64,000 bases of DNA, from contig NW_024466599.1 of the NCBI RefSeq assembly GCF_017591425.1, positions 74,256,501 to 74,320,500 of the forward strand, read 5' to 3'. This stretch comes from Ochotona curzoniae (taxonomy: Eukaryota > Chordata > Mammalia > Lagomorpha > Ochotonidae). A model generated the notes under the pieces. It had not been told where the DNA came from and did no database searches. It was given only the letters and a program-made list of their open reading frames with translations. Shown one piece after another: positions 1 to 11,494 of the stretch (positions are counted from its first letter, which is position 1; the number at the start of each line of letters is the position of its first letter). The position numbers were made by a program, and so were the translations under genes.

Positions 1-240
1 GATACATTGGTTGTACTAACCTACACTCCCACCAACAGTGAAGGAGGGTCCCTTTCTCCCCACATCCACACCAGCAGGAGTTTTTAGCACAGTTCTGAAT
101 GTAGGCTAGTCTCGCTGGAGTTAGGTGGAACCTCAATGTGGTTTTCATTTGTATTTCTCTGACAGCTAATGAGTCTGAGCTTTTTTTCATGTCTATTATT
201 CATTTGAATTTGTTCTTCTGAAAAATGTCTGTTCACTTAC
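1..240 (-). mobile_element. L1 ORF2 3' fragment, antisense
   Basis: Read on the minus strand this is the C-terminal part of L1 ORF2. The plus strand shows the usual antisense phrases: a lone block for 'cactcccaccaacagt', then 'ccacatccacaccagcag', then 'cctcaatgtggttttcatttgtatttctctga'-like sequence split over 10-165. It runs off the left edge, so its 3' UTR and tail are outside the window. It abuts a plus-strand L1 piece at about 241, which suggests one inverted insertion. It is decayed and noncoding. Confidence 0.85.
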
Positions 241-1060
241 TATTCAATACAGTTTTGGAAGTCTTTGCTAGAGCTATAAGCAAGAAAAACAAATTAAAAG
301 AATTCAAACTGGAACTGAGCAATATCCCTGTTTGCAGATGACATGATTCTCTACATAAGAGAATCAAAAGATTCGATCAAGATACTGCTAGAACTCGTTA
401 AAAAAAAATTGGCGATGTAGCAGGATACAAAATTTATGAACACAAATTAATGGCACTAGTATACACAAATAACTCCATGTCTGAGAAATAAATTGTAAAT
501 ACAGTCTCCTTTAAAATGGCAGAGAGAAGTCTCAAATGCTTTGCAATTAATCTAACCTAAGATGTGGAAGACCTCAATAATGAAAATTGCAAAACATTTT
601 AAAAAGAAATAGAAGAAGGCATTAAAAGATGGAAAATCCTACCATGTTCCTAGATTTGCAGGATCAACATCATCAAAATGTCCATATTACCAAAAGTAAT
701 ACACAGATTCAACGTGATCCAAATCAAAATCCCAACAACTTTCTTCTCAAAAATAGAAAAGATGACACAGAAATTCATCTGGAAACACAGAAGAGCACAA
801 ATAACCAAAGTTATCCTGAAGAATGAAAATCAAGCTGGAGGAATCACAACTCCAAACCTCAAGACATATTACAGAGCAGTGGTCACCAAACAATCTGGTC
901 CTGGTCCAGAAACAGAGAAAATCAATGGAACCGAGCAGAAACCCCAGCAGGGAGCCCACACACTTGTAGCCAGCTAGTCTTTGACAAGAGAACTGGAAAT
1001 AAGCTGGGGAAGAAATATGGTCTCTTCAACAAACACTGTTAGGTTCTAACTTTCAAGAGA
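241..1060 (+). mobile_element. L1 ORF2 fragment (reverse transcriptase to post-RT), sense
   Basis: Sense-strand L1 ORF2 begins with the region before the catalytic motif ('tttgcagatgacatgatt', the FADDM motif of L1 reverse transcriptase, at about 333-350). It continues through the '[14 protein letters not shown]' thumb-like part. The frame at 678-977 still reads as L1 ('[11 protein letters not shown]', then '[17 protein letters not shown]'). Frameshifts and stops split it, so it is a dead copy. Homology fades after 'gaagaaatatggtctcttcaa' near 1030-1060. Confidence 0.88.
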
Positions 1061-1240
1061 GTAAAAGTTCATAAACACAGCAGACCTATTCTACCTTCCG
1101 AATAAACAACTGACATGTTCTCATATCACCAGAGAAAGAAGGATGCTGTGCATCAAAGGGACAACCTATAATTTATCCAAAGGTTAAATAAGGATTTTGG
1201 AATGCAAATGCTGTGAAACACAAGGAATGCAAAAATGGAA

Positions 1241-1463
1241 GTGGAAAGGAGGGAGGGAGGGAGGGAAGGAGAGAAGGAAGGAAGGAAGGAAGGAAGGAAG
1301 GAAGGAAGGAAGGAAGGAAGGAAGGAAGGAAGGAAGGAAAGGAAGGGAGGGAGGAAGGGAGGGAGGGAGCGAGGGAGGGAGAGAAGGAAAGAAAGAAGGA
1401 AGGAAGGACAAATATAAAAGGAAGACATGAAGGCAGGAAGGGAGGGAGGGGAGGGGAAGAGAG
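1241..1463. repeat. (GGAA)n/(GGGA)n purine microsatellite
   Basis: A 220-bp all-purine tract on the plus strand. A pure GGAA core (about 1269-1340) is flanked by GGGA and GAAA variants. All the K/E/G-rich and S/F/L/P-rich open frames here are translations of this repeat, not genes. Confidence 0.97.
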
Positions 1464-2409
1464 ATTTAAGCACATAACGGAGAGGCAGTACTCCTGGCAG
1501 CTGGAACAATTTGGTTACTGACTTCCAGGACAGGGGACTGATTAGCAGGTCCACATGTCTTGCATTTCCCACAATTCCACAGGGCAGTCCACCCAGAACA
1601 AAGATTCAGTTCCTTAGCTGGAAGCAGGATGGGGCGTGTGGGGGCAGCAGGCTGCTTTAAGGGGGAAAAAAAAACAGACTTTATTAAAATTCAAAGAAAA
1701 AAAAACATAAGCTGAGATGATTTAGAAAGCATTATGCATTTATTGAACAAACACTGCTAAAGACATTTCAGCAAACTGTGTGTTTAAAAAGTAATAAATA
1801 GCTATTGTGCTTACTTCATAAACTTGTCAGGCTGTCTTCATTTTATTTTCCTGAACAAACTGAATTTCTGTACTGCTCATCCCCAGCCAGTTAATAAATA
1901 CATCACCCTAAAAAGTGCTGTGGTATTAAATTTACAGCAGATAAAATATGGATGAAGTTGCTGTGCCTCGGGTACGTCAAGTGTGATTTAATATCTCACA
2001 CTCCTCTTATGAGGAGTAAAAGATTACCCCGCTGCCTGGACCGCTAGAGAACGACCTTTGACCCGGAGTAACAGCCACTCAGCAAATAGCACCAAATGAA
2101 GACGGAGAATAACGTATAGATTTGCCATAAGAAAAAAAAAAAGATCTTAATCCATATATCAAATCTGCTGATCAGAGCTCAGGAGAAATGCCTCGTGGTC
2201 CTTCCAGGACAATAACAGAAACTTGGGGCAGAAAGGAAATCTTTGCTAATGCATAGAGGATGCATGGCTGGGATTTTTTACAATTTGACGATCGTGACCA
2301 TTTGCCTTCTCTAACATTGGAATAAAGGGATGCTTCCAAAATGCTCCTGGAAAATGGAGTTCTACAATAAGTTCCTTTGGGTGCCAAAAACTGTAGCATG
2401 TCAAGGGAT
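1464..2409. other. Unique sequence, nothing recognised
   Basis: Mixed AT-rich single-copy sequence with short A runs at 1664-1702 and 2130-2143. No repeat, RNA gene or convincing exon was seen. Confidence 0.5.
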
Positions 2410-2516
2410 CTTCAGAAAGTTCATGGAAATGCAAATGATGAAGATGCAAGGATTTGCAAAACTTCTGCAATGACATAGGGTTATCTTTTAGTTCCATTTT
2501 CCATGAACTCTTGAAG
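2410..2516. mobile_element. Mariner-like MITE copy 1
   Basis: A short palindromic element. The left end reads cttcagaaagttcatgg (2410-2426). The reverse complement of the right end reads cttcaagagttcatgg (2501-2516 region). The near-matching terminal inverted repeats and the roughly 107-bp length fit a nonautonomous Tc1/mariner-type element. At least three more copies with the same ends occur in the window. The family name is not certain. Confidence 0.6.
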
Positions 2517-3784
2517 CGCCCCCCGCTTCATGTCACAGGGGGAGTATTTTCTTCCATTTGCAGCCACTCTAAGTTGTTCAAGAATGTCTGAGACCTGGAG
2601 AATCTTTAAAATGAAGGCAGTGTTCCCTAGAGAAATATCTCAACCATCTGATTTCATTTATATCTTTTTAAAAAGTTCTGCTTAAGATGATAACAAACAA
2701 TTCTCCAAGGAAAACATTTGTTAGCACAGAAAATAAATTCTTATGATTAACATTTTGCCATCCCGAAAAGGCTGGTGACTAAGAGAGTTCTCTCTACTTC
2801 AAAGGTAACAGAGGAGTGAGTTTTAAAACAAGAGTTGGGCAGTTGTGGTGGTGGGGGGAAGAGAGGAACAGGCAAGTGGCTGCTGAGCTATTTTTATTTC
2901 AGATATATGAAAGCAGAGTTGGTAAGAGTGGAATAAATCTTCAAAGTGTGCATTGCCCAGGGTCTTCCTCTAAGGACTGCTGTAAAGAAAGAATAAATAA
3001 ACTCAGGCAGCTAAAGCAGCTCTTTTTCCTCTCCCCGTGGAAGTGGCCAGTTGTCCCTGGGGCTTGGGGTGGCCTCTCTTGTCTCGGACACAGTGTGTCT
3101 TTGCTACTTGAGAAAGTTTCTTCAGCTCTGTGCTTAGCAAATAAAAGCTTCTATTACATCCCCCAAAATGTGACTGGTCTGTCGGTTTTGGGGGTTGTTT
3201 TGTTGTTGGTTGTTTTTTTATTTTCCCACTTGTTTATTTGTTTTTCACTGGGCACTTTCGTGCTCAATTAAGAATTGGGTTTTTTTTTTTTTTCTGAGCT
3301 GGAGGGGATTGGGGACAAGGTTGTTTATTTCAGATTTCTTCCATGGTAAATAGTGAAGCATTGGCACTAGTAGGCTTAAAGAAGAACTGGAGTACTCAAC
3401 TTGGGGGACGGGGGAAATTTTCCAAGACAGGTAAGAAAGAGGATTTAGTGAAGAGGCTTGGAGGCGATGTGTGTCAGGCGAAGGGGAATATTTGCTCATG
3501 GGGGTGGGGTGACAGAACCATAAAAGAAAGTCTCTTATGAGAAATAAAAGCTCTCTTTAATGGAGAGGACTAGACAAACCTGCATACCTTATTCATACAG
3601 TCCCCAGTGTCCATGCAATGGCCCGCACTCACTGCCCACCCCTTCACCCTTCCAACGAAGTTCTTCCCCACTCCCGGTGTACAAAGAATTAGCCAAGGCA
3701 GAACATTTCTTGAGCGGCAGATGGACCTGCTAATGGTGATCCATGGCTCAGGAGAAAGAGCAAGCCTTTTGCTTGTTCCTACAG
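2517..3784. other. Unique sequence, nothing recognised
   Basis: No lagomorph SINE, LINE or RNA gene seen. A T run lies at 3278-3291, and the pyrimidine-rich stretch near 3180-3250 only creates spurious frames. The 151-codon frame at 2816-3271 has no recognisable domain. Confidence 0.45.
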
Positions 3785-3946
3785 ACAGAAGGCGTTCCTG
3801 GCTCCTAGCTTCAGTCTGCTGCAGCTGGGGCTACTGTAGCCATCTGGGGAATGAATCAGAAGTTGTATTATCTCTTTCTTGTCCTGCCTCCCTCTCTCTC
3901 TGGTCCTCTACCTTTCAAAAACTAAATAAATCCTGGTTAAAAAAAG
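3785..3946 (+). mobile_element. CSINE, 3' half
   Basis: Begins at the body phrase 'ttcctggctcctagcttc', passes 'ggggaatgaatcag' and ends 'caaaaactaaataaatcc'. The tRNA-like head is missing or too decayed to see. Confidence 0.75.
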
Positions 3947-3956
3947 AAATCTCACA

Positions 3957-4278
3957 GGGTACTACGTGATAGCCTAGTGGTTCAATTCTCACCTTGCATC
4001 CCCTGGGATCCCATAAGGGTACCAATTTGTATCCCACCTGCTTCACTTCCCTTTCAGCTCCCCACTTGTGGCCAGGGAAAGCAGCAGCAGACAGCACAAG
4101 GTCTAAATACTCTCTACTTGCACATGGGAGATCTGGGAGAAATTCCTGGCTTCAGATCAGCCTAGCTTTGGCCCCTGCAGTCAGCCGGGGAGTGAACCAG
4201 CAGATGGAAGATCTTTCTCTCCGTGTGTATCTCCTTCTCTCTGCAAATCTGCCTTCCCCCCCCCAAAAAAAAATCTTA
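3957..4278 (+). mobile_element. CSINE, full length
   Basis: The head reads 'gatagcctagtggttca' (A-box region), followed by 'gggatcccataagggtacc', the body 'ccacttgtggccagggaaag', 'ggggagtgaaccagcagatgg', and an A-rich tail at 4264-4278. About 320 bp, moderately diverged. Confidence 0.9.
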
Positions 4279-4370
4279 AAAAACTCATAGAAAATGAATG
4301 TTAAAAAAAGTGATTTTGAAAACATTTTGGCACCAAAAAAAGCTGATTGTTTAATTCCCTTCCCACAAGA
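4279..4370. mobile_element. Mariner-like MITE copy 2
   Basis: Contains 'actcatagaaaatgaatg' at the left and 'ttggcaccaaaaaaagc' then 'aattcccttcccacaag' at the right. These match the inner palindromic blocks of the MITEs at 22205 and 32455. It is wedged between two SINEs. Confidence 0.45.
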
Positions 4371-4650
4371 ATTTTTAAATTTACTTAAAAGGCAAAAAGT
4401 GAGAAACAGAGAGAGGTCTCCCATCTGCTAGTTCACTCTCTGAATGCCTGCAACTCCCCAGGCTGGGCCAGGACAGTCAGGAGCCCCACACTCCATGTAG
4501 GCCTCTCAGGTGCGCTTCAGGGACCGAAATACCTGCTGACCCCAATGATACAACAGCAGGAAGCTGGACTTGGAATGGAACAAAACTCCAAACCAGCCAC
4601 CGATATAGGCAGTAGGTACCCCTAGCAGCATCTGAACTATCTTGCTGAAA
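4371..4650 (-). mobile_element. Old CSINE, antisense
   Basis: Antisense tail and body: 'tttacttaaaaggcaaaaag', 'gaggtctcccatctgctag', 'ggctgggccagg', then 'caggaagctggac' and a degraded head. Much more diverged than the CSINE at 47363. Confidence 0.7.
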
Positions 4651-4674
4651 ACCACTGGTTCCATGGCCTTTCCT

Positions 4675-4928
4675 TTCTTGTTACAGAAAGAGAGAGAGAA
4701 AGAGCTTCTATCCCCTGACTTCCTCATCAAATAGCCACAGCACAGCTGCTGGAGCTGGGGAGCCTGGAATTCTCAAGGTCTCCCTTGTGGGTGGCAGAGA
4801 CCCCAAGCACTTGATCCATTTGTTCTGCTTTCCCAGGCACACCAGCCAAGTGCTAGATCCGAAGCAGGGCAACTGGGACTAGATCCAGCACTCAATTGGG
4901 ATGCTGGTGTCGCAGGTGGCTCCATGTA
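4675..4928 (-). mobile_element. Old CSINE, antisense
   Basis: Antisense body with 'cagaaagagagagagaaag', 'ctcaaggtctcccttgtggg', 'aagcacttgatcc' and 'aactgggactagatccagc', ending in a weak head. It lies directly after the previous antisense SINE. Confidence 0.7.
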
Positions 4929-6599
4929 CTTCTTAAAGTCCTCTAGTATCAGGTGCTTAGTGTGAATATGAAAGAGCTAAAGCCAGTTGTCAAGGGCTTC
5001 CAGAGTATGCCTTCAGAAAAGGACAACCACAATGAGCTGTCAGTTGACAGGAAGATGCTGTCCTCTCTTGCTAATATATTTTTCCAATTGCTCCTTACCA
5101 AGCCACTATTTTTGCTTTCGTTTTTATGTCCGTCCCACCCCAAATATATGCATCATCCTACCAACTGCTCCTCTGTACAAACGCTTTCCTTAAGCAAGGA
5201 CCAGGAGAGCATCTTCCTGGAGGATTTGTACCCACCTTTTGTTACCTCTTAGAGCCAGCATAACCTACCCACACACAGAAGATCTGCATGGTTTCTCAGC
5301 ATCCACAAGCCTTTCCTTTTCCTTTAACACACGTTGAAAAGATCCACCTATGAAATCCGTGGACTGTACTTGCAATGCTAGCTTTGGAGAAATAAGCTTG
5401 ACTCACTGGAAATGATCCCTTGTAGGTAACTCATTAGCATCTTAAAAGCAGCTAGTAAGCGGCCATTTATTTTCTAATTATTTAAAAAGCTAACAATACC
5501 ATTAATTATCCTTCTTATGGACCCTGGTAATGGCTGTTTACTTACCATAAATTAATATGACACTGCCAGGGACGCAGCACCCCTGCATAGTTCAGCGTTT
5601 GTGCTTTATACAGGCTACAGCGCAGCTGCTGGTGCTTCCAGTCACCCACACCACGTCCTCTCTCCTGTGTGTTCCCCTCTCCACTAAGATGCTTCCTTTG
5701 AATGTGTCTCTTGACACCAACTTGTCTGAGAAGACCTCACCTTTCACCCTTCTCCTCCCAGGATTCAGTATACTCCGGTCTCGGCACCATATGAAGTTGC
5801 AACTCATACTTTGCAGTTTTATTTCGTTTTTCATTCCTAAGAAAGCCCAGCTCAGACTCCAGAGTATTTTTTTTTTAGTAAGCCATATTTTTATGGTCTA
5901 CTAAAGCATTCTTCCTGATGTCTGCTCTTATTTTTTCAATTTATTTTCTTCACTCAAATGCATTGTTCAAGTGCATGGAAACAGCGCAACTCTAAAACAA
6001 GGAAGGGGAAATAGTCATTCAGGATTGTATGGATGCTAGAGTTCCAGCAAGTACCACACTAAGTGTGCTGCGCTGATCCACTGGTGTATTTCAAGCTGTG
6101 AGCACATCTGGAGAAGAGCTGACCAGGGCAGAGGTTTTCTCTAAGCCTAAAAAAGACCTCACCTAGGCTGTCCCAAAGCCCCGCCTTGGGAATCTCCCCA
6201 TGCAGGCCAATTCAGATCACAGGAGAGCAGACCCGAGACACCAGATCCTGCAGGAATTGGTCACAAGCTGTAAGCCCTCCTTATGAGGCTCCATTCATCA
6301 TTCGCCCAAATCATGTCTTGTCCCTTAGTTGCAGCATCTCCCATTCTTCTCTGTAAAGAAACCCAACAGGCTTCTGGGCCTTTGAACCTGTTGAGTGTTA
6401 TTTTTTTCTCCATGTGATGCCCCAGGCATCTGAGAGCCTCAGCCAAAATGTTGTTGGACAGCTCCCTGCCAGCCCACAGGAGTCTCTGACTGACAGCTGT
6501 AGCCAGCCGCTACTGGACAACCATAGCTGCCACAAGCGTCAGCCTGGCAAAGCTCCACCCAGCACCCCCTGACCACTTTCATACACCACCTAGGCCCAC
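4929..6599. other. Unique sequence, no gene seen
   Basis: No repeat family recognised with confidence. 5460-5560 is AT-rich with several TAAT/ATTA cores (for example 'accattaattatcc') and could be a regulatory fragment. A T run lies at 5865-5876. The frames at 4953-5252 and 5557-5904 lack any domain. Confidence 0.4.
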
Positions 6600-7210
6600 T
6601 TGCCATCTTGCCATGTGGCAGAAACCACGGGTTGCATAAGGTTGTAAGTTTAGAACCAACACTAACCAGAAATATGCAATATGGCTGAAGGATGTATTGG
6701 TCCCTCATCTCTTCCTGCAAATTCAGGTCATCATAGAGTGCTTTATAATCGAATTACCATGGGGGCACTTCTGCTCCCATTATATACCTGATAATACACG
6801 CCTCTTCTGATAGTTCCAGAAAAGGACACCAAAATGGGTGGCCTTTTCCCCTTGTGAATTTCAACTAGATTCCGCCCTGATCATCAGCCCCTAAACCTCT
6901 GGATGCTATCAAGGGATGGCCTGACCTAAGGACTTATTCACTGTTGAGAATCATCCCTATGTTTGTGTCCCTTATGACTTTGGGCTGCTTGTTCATTCCT
7001 TCTCCTCTCTCTTGAGTGTGTACATTCGTGCTAAGCTCATCCTGCTTCTCTGAACACCCCCGTTCCTCCGTCTTGGGATTCGTTCAGGTATACAGGGAAG
7101 ACCCTGTGATTACACTTAGTCAGAAACCTTACAGCCCCAACGACACACAGAACACACTCTCAAACTGGGTCTGTGCATCAGCCTGCTGCCAGCTTATTTC
7201 GCAGGCTCCA
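6600..7210 (+). mobile_element. Possible solo LTR of an endogenous retrovirus
   Basis: Only composition and layout support this. A TATA-like 'ttatatac' lies at about 6780. Downstream is a C/T-rich stretch at 6990-7110 ('tcattccttctcctctctc', 'gaacacccccgttcctcc') resembling an LTR R/U5 region. No TG..CA ends or target duplication were established and no internal viral genes are present. It could equally be unique sequence. Confidence 0.25.
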
Positions 7211-7432
7211 TTACCAAACCCTCGGAGGGCAGTGAAAAAGAAAGCTCCTATTTCCCACAAGAGTTTGATTTCCTTTTAAGATTTCTTAAAATATTTTTAA
7301 ATAGCATATAGAGATAAAGGCCATTGATATTTATCTAAAAACTAGGTGATTACATAGGAGAAGACATTCTTTAACTGAAATTGTGGAATCGAAAGGAAGG
7401 TTCATTTTCAGAATACAACACTTATCATAGGT

Positions 7433-7434
<2 letters not shown>
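7211..7434. other. Unique AT-rich sequence
   Basis: Nothing recognised. Confidence 0.4.

Positions 7435-7472
<38 letters not shown>
7435..7472. repeat. (CA)n microsatellite
   Basis: An uninterrupted CA dinucleotide run of about 19 units. Confidence 0.98.
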
Positions 7473-7474
<2 letters not shown>

Positions 7475-8604
7475 CCTCTCTCGCCAACTTATCCAAACAG
7501 CCTTGAAAACGTTTTCTTCATCAATGTACTTCATATTATTCAGAAGAATATGTTCATTGCTCCACATATGAAAAATGCCAATTATTCTTAAGTCTCTAAT
7601 AAATGATATCATGCTTTAGTTCGTCATTTGATGATTTTTCAATTTTGAGATATATTTTTTCCCTCATGATTTCACCTTTTCTACTAGGATTTTCATTTTT
7701 TTACTTACTGATATAAAAAAGGCATTTTATATATGGAACGATAACAAATTTGGCATTTGGTCATAGGAATATGTTCTAAGTTTTTTTATCATTTAAAAAT
7801 TTATTTTGCTTATTACTGTGGTATAGAAACTGGGGAAAAGGAGGAGAGAGTGACTTTATTATATTATTATATACTACAATATAATAAAATAATTATAAAA
7901 TACACAGATTTTCCTTCAGACATTTGTCCTTTAACTAAGGTACCAATCTAGTCTGACTTTATTATTCACTTTATTACCTCCTTATATGCTCCCCAAATTA
8001 GAATGTTTTCATTTGTTACATATTTTAGTATCGATTATAGCAAACTTTCCTTGTTTTTGTTTTCAAACTTTCCGGCAATCTGAATTACTTTCTCTTAGAG
8101 ATGTATGATGGAGGATGTTAAGTATTAAGTACCAAAATCTGAGGTATTACCGGAAGTAGAGACAATATTTTTGTCATCCTTGACCTTTTTGCATCTGAGA
8201 ACGCCATACTCTTCCTGTCAAGCACCTTTTATCACACTCTTCAGTGGATTTCTGTTGCTCTGTTCGGAAGGTACTCTGCTTTCCAAGTACACAGATACAA
8301 GCTGCTTCAACTAATTGTTAATAATAATTAAACTTGCAAAGTAGCATTACCAAATGTTTCTATTTCTCCACGAGTCTGATTTGCTTATTCCCGAGAGCCA
8401 CACCATTAATGCCTTTTCACTTTATAGATCAATATTCATATCATCAACAAATAATAACCTTGTTCCACTTTTCTTACTATTTTGATAGCTGATCTGATCA
8501 CATTGGCTGACGTTTTCCGAAAAAGAAATGGCAAAGGTAACAGCATTTGGTGTGCCTGCATTCCCTGCATGTACACTTTCCCTACTAGACCACGTACATT
8601 CTTT
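7473..8604. other. AT-rich unique sequence
   Basis: No gene or lagomorph SINE. An 11-bp inverted repeat (7855-7865 with 7878-7888) sits in a low-complexity TTA/TA stretch and probably reflects base composition. Confidence 0.45.
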
Positions 8605-8932
8605 TTTAAAAAAAAGATTTATTTTTATTATTTTTTTATTGGAAAGGTGGATATACAGAGAGGAGAGACAGAGAGGAAGATCTTCCGTCCAATGATTCAC
8701 TCCCCAAGTGAGCGCAATGGCCGATACTATGCCGATCCAAAGCCAGGAGCCTCTTCCGGGTCTCCCACAGGGTGCAGGGTCCCAAAGCTTTGGGCCGTCC
8801 TCGACTGCTTTCCCGGGCCACAGGCAGGGAGCTGGAAGGGAAGCGGGGCTGCCGGGATAGAACCGGCGCCCATATGGGATCCCGGGCATGCAAGGCGAGG
8901 ACCTTAACCACTTGCGCCACCGTGCCGGGCCC
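8605..8932 (-). mobile_element. CSINE, full length, young
   Basis: Antisense. The T/A-rich tail (8605-8640) is followed by 'ggaaaggtggatatacagag', 'gaagatcttccgtccaatg', the body 'aaagctttgggccgtcc', the B box as 'agaaccggcgccc', and the head ending 'caccgtgccgggccc'. CpG sites are well kept and it closely matches the copy at 47363, so it is one of the youngest here. Confidence 0.95.
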
Positions 8933-9970
8933 CACTTGACCTGTCTTTAGCCACTTCTCCTCAGGCCATTAGAAGGGAGCTGGATCAGAAACGGAGCACC
9001 AAGGAAGCCAACCAGCTCTCGCATTGAATGGTAGTTTCACACGTGGTGGCTTAATAAGCTATAACGTCACCAACCCCTTGTGTGAGCTTCTGAAACTCCA
9101 ACACAGAAAATACGTCTAAATAATAGTTTGGTCTATTATAATAAATGCAGACCCCTATATACAATATAGATGAATAAAATATTATTTACTTATTTGTTCT
9201 CAACCCCACATCATCTTTAGGTATGGGCCGTTTGTTCTTTTTTTTTTTTCCTATGTCTAAAACCCTATGCAGGATGCATACCCAGGATGCATGTTAGACC
9301 TTCCTTCTTGTACAGGATAACTCTCTTAAAATGTACACTGAGAAGCTAGAAGAGGGACATTTTTAGTACCAGCTGTGGGAAGGTGCGTGGGTGGGAAAGA
9401 TGACAATCAGAACAAACATGTCAATATCAAGGTGAACTTGTCATGCTGAAGCAACGTCGCTAGCAAGTTTTGCTCCATTCCAAAACACCGGCTTAAAAAA
9501 GCGAAGTCACAAAATCTGGAACCTGATGGAATATGAAAAATATTTAAAAAGGAGAAATTAAATGAACCTCAGGATGTCTGTCTCCTGGCCATGACGGCCA
9601 TGACTGATGATGCCTTTAACTAAATAAACGAGGCACAGATAAATAACTGGGAGAATTTTGATTTGTTTGTGTATCAGAGTCTTAGTTTGTGCACACTAAG
9701 TTTGAAGTTAAAGGCAGGATTGAAAACGTGGCTTTGCAGACAGGAGGGAGACTGTGGAAAGAACTTACAGCATTTGAAGCAGTGGAAACAGGATCTGTGG
9801 AATCAGCAGAGCTTGACCAGGGAGATGACCATGGCAAGTGAGATGACCAGAGCCACAAGGCAAAATCCTGAGAAAGCAAAGCTAGGAAGGAAGGAAAGGA
9901 AGCTGGGCAGAAGGTTGAAAGGGCAGGTCTAAAGGAGTCTTGAGCAGTAACAGTAGCACTAGGTGGAACT
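8933..9970. other. Unique sequence, nothing recognised
   Basis: A T run lies at 9238-9250. The 89-codon lysine/arginine-rich frame at 9663-9932 has no domain. No repeat family is clear. Confidence 0.45.
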
Positions 9971-10275
9971 AGAGAGAGAGAGAGAGAGAGAGAGAGAATC
10001 CATCTGCTCTTTCACTTTCGTCACTTCCCAAGTGCCATGACAGCTGGGACAGGGCTGAAGCTGCCCCTAGGCAGAAGCCAGGAACTGGGAACTCCACCCA
10101 GCTCTTCTGTGTGGGTAACAAGTGTCCAATTACTGAAACCATCACTTCTGCCTTCCTGGGGTGGGTTAGCAGGAAGCTGGAGTTCGGGGGTGTGGCAGTC
10201 TTGGCTTGGAATCAGTGTGCTACAATGTAGGATAGGCATCCCAATTTCTAAAACAAATGCCTCCCCCCTGAGCAT
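9971..10275 (-). mobile_element. Old CSINE, antisense, with expanded (AG)n
   Basis: An AG run (9971-9997) occupies the place of the SINE's internal GA-rich segment. It is followed by 'ccatctgctctttcac', 'aagccaggaactgggaac', 'aggaagctggagttc' and 'aggcatcccaatttc' in antisense order. The microsatellite probably grew from the SINE. Confidence 0.75.
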
Positions 10276-11494
10276 GTCCCCACCACCAGTGCATGCCCCA
10301 CGCCAGGTGATGTTGAACCTCCCTGCATCACAATGGCAACTGCTGAGTGAGAAAATTCATAAACATGTGGCCAACTCCAGCATTAGGCTATTAAATTATA
10401 GACTGCGCAAGGAGAATAATCACTTTCTTACATAGCATGTACCAACCCCCCAAACCATAAATACCCAAGCATGCAAGAAAGACTGTCACATAGAGTACGT
10501 AAATTGTTACAGTTAAACGGTCAATCATTCATTTGTGCAGGAAACTTAAGCTAAAAAGAGAGGTCTGCCTGAGGGAAGAAAATACAAGATCTAAACCTTC
10601 TCTCCGATATCTTCTGATTCCTTTTCTTCCCCTCTTGAGCAAAAACAGGAAGACGGCCTTATTGAATTAAGTAAAAACTTTCTAAAGTCAAATATTTAAG
10701 AGCTTCATGGAGCTACTCAGGATTTAGAAAGCAGAGTCCATTCTGGAAACAAAAGCGCTCATCACTCTTACATGCCACACAGCTGAATGTGACACGGTAT
10801 TAAGGGGATTGTATGTCAAACAAAATATAGAAAGACAAATATGTTTTCTCCTTGACTTCCATCATCATTTCAATTTACATACTCCAGGAAATTGATCCAA
10901 CATGCAACACAAATCCCCTGTTAGCATCTTTCCTCCTACTCGAAGGAAGGGTTCCTTTATGGATAGGTATCCTTGGTCCACCTACTTTTTCTTGGTCCAC
11001 ACTTCTAGAAGAACCATTCGAGCCAATACCAGTCCCAGAGATTTTAACAGCATCACCAAAAGTAAGGTCTATGATTATGTGCCACTCAGTGGGTTTCTGT
11101 TTGTCTAGAAGACGCTATCAGTTTTACATATACAAGCACACAGCGGGCACACCACTGGTCTGAATACTCAGCAGTATTTAAAAGCTGAGCCCATCACAGA
11201 GAGGCTACTGTTGACTGAAAATGTAGTGCAACGCTCTGCTCTCACCACACAATTATCAAAAGATCAATGTGGAATGAAAGCATCTCACTAGTTAATTATA
11301 AGGATTTCCTATCAGTGTCTTCAATAGCAAGACCCATTAATAGAGATGTTAATTAGAGAAGCCTATCTAAAATAAGGAGAAAGAACAAAGCAAATGATAC
11401 CTGAACAAAATCATTCCTATCATTTTTTGAGGTTTTCATTTATCTTCAAACAGCAGAAACCCCAAGATAATGACTCTCGGATTTACCCACGATG
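10276..11494. other. Unique sequence, nothing recognised
   Basis: No recognisable repeats. The frame at 10852-11163 (103 codons) has no known domain and no conserved start context, so it is not called a gene. Confidence 0.4.

Noticed and set aside
1153..1572. Overlapping Ser/Phe/Leu/Pro-rich and Lys/Glu/Gly-rich open frames
   Set aside because: They are six-frame translations of the GGAA/GGGA microsatellite, which has no stop codons in several frames.
7855..7888. 11-bp inverted repeat as a possible hairpin gene
   Set aside because: It is composed of TTA/TA units in AT-rich low-complexity sequence, where such palindromes arise by chance.
8482..8907. 141- and 155-codon frames on opposite strands
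   Set aside because: Both are translations of the young CSINE at 8605-8932.
10852..11163. 103-codon frame with hydrophobic segments
   Set aside because: The second overlapping frame and lack of any family match suggest chance; no repeat or exon support.
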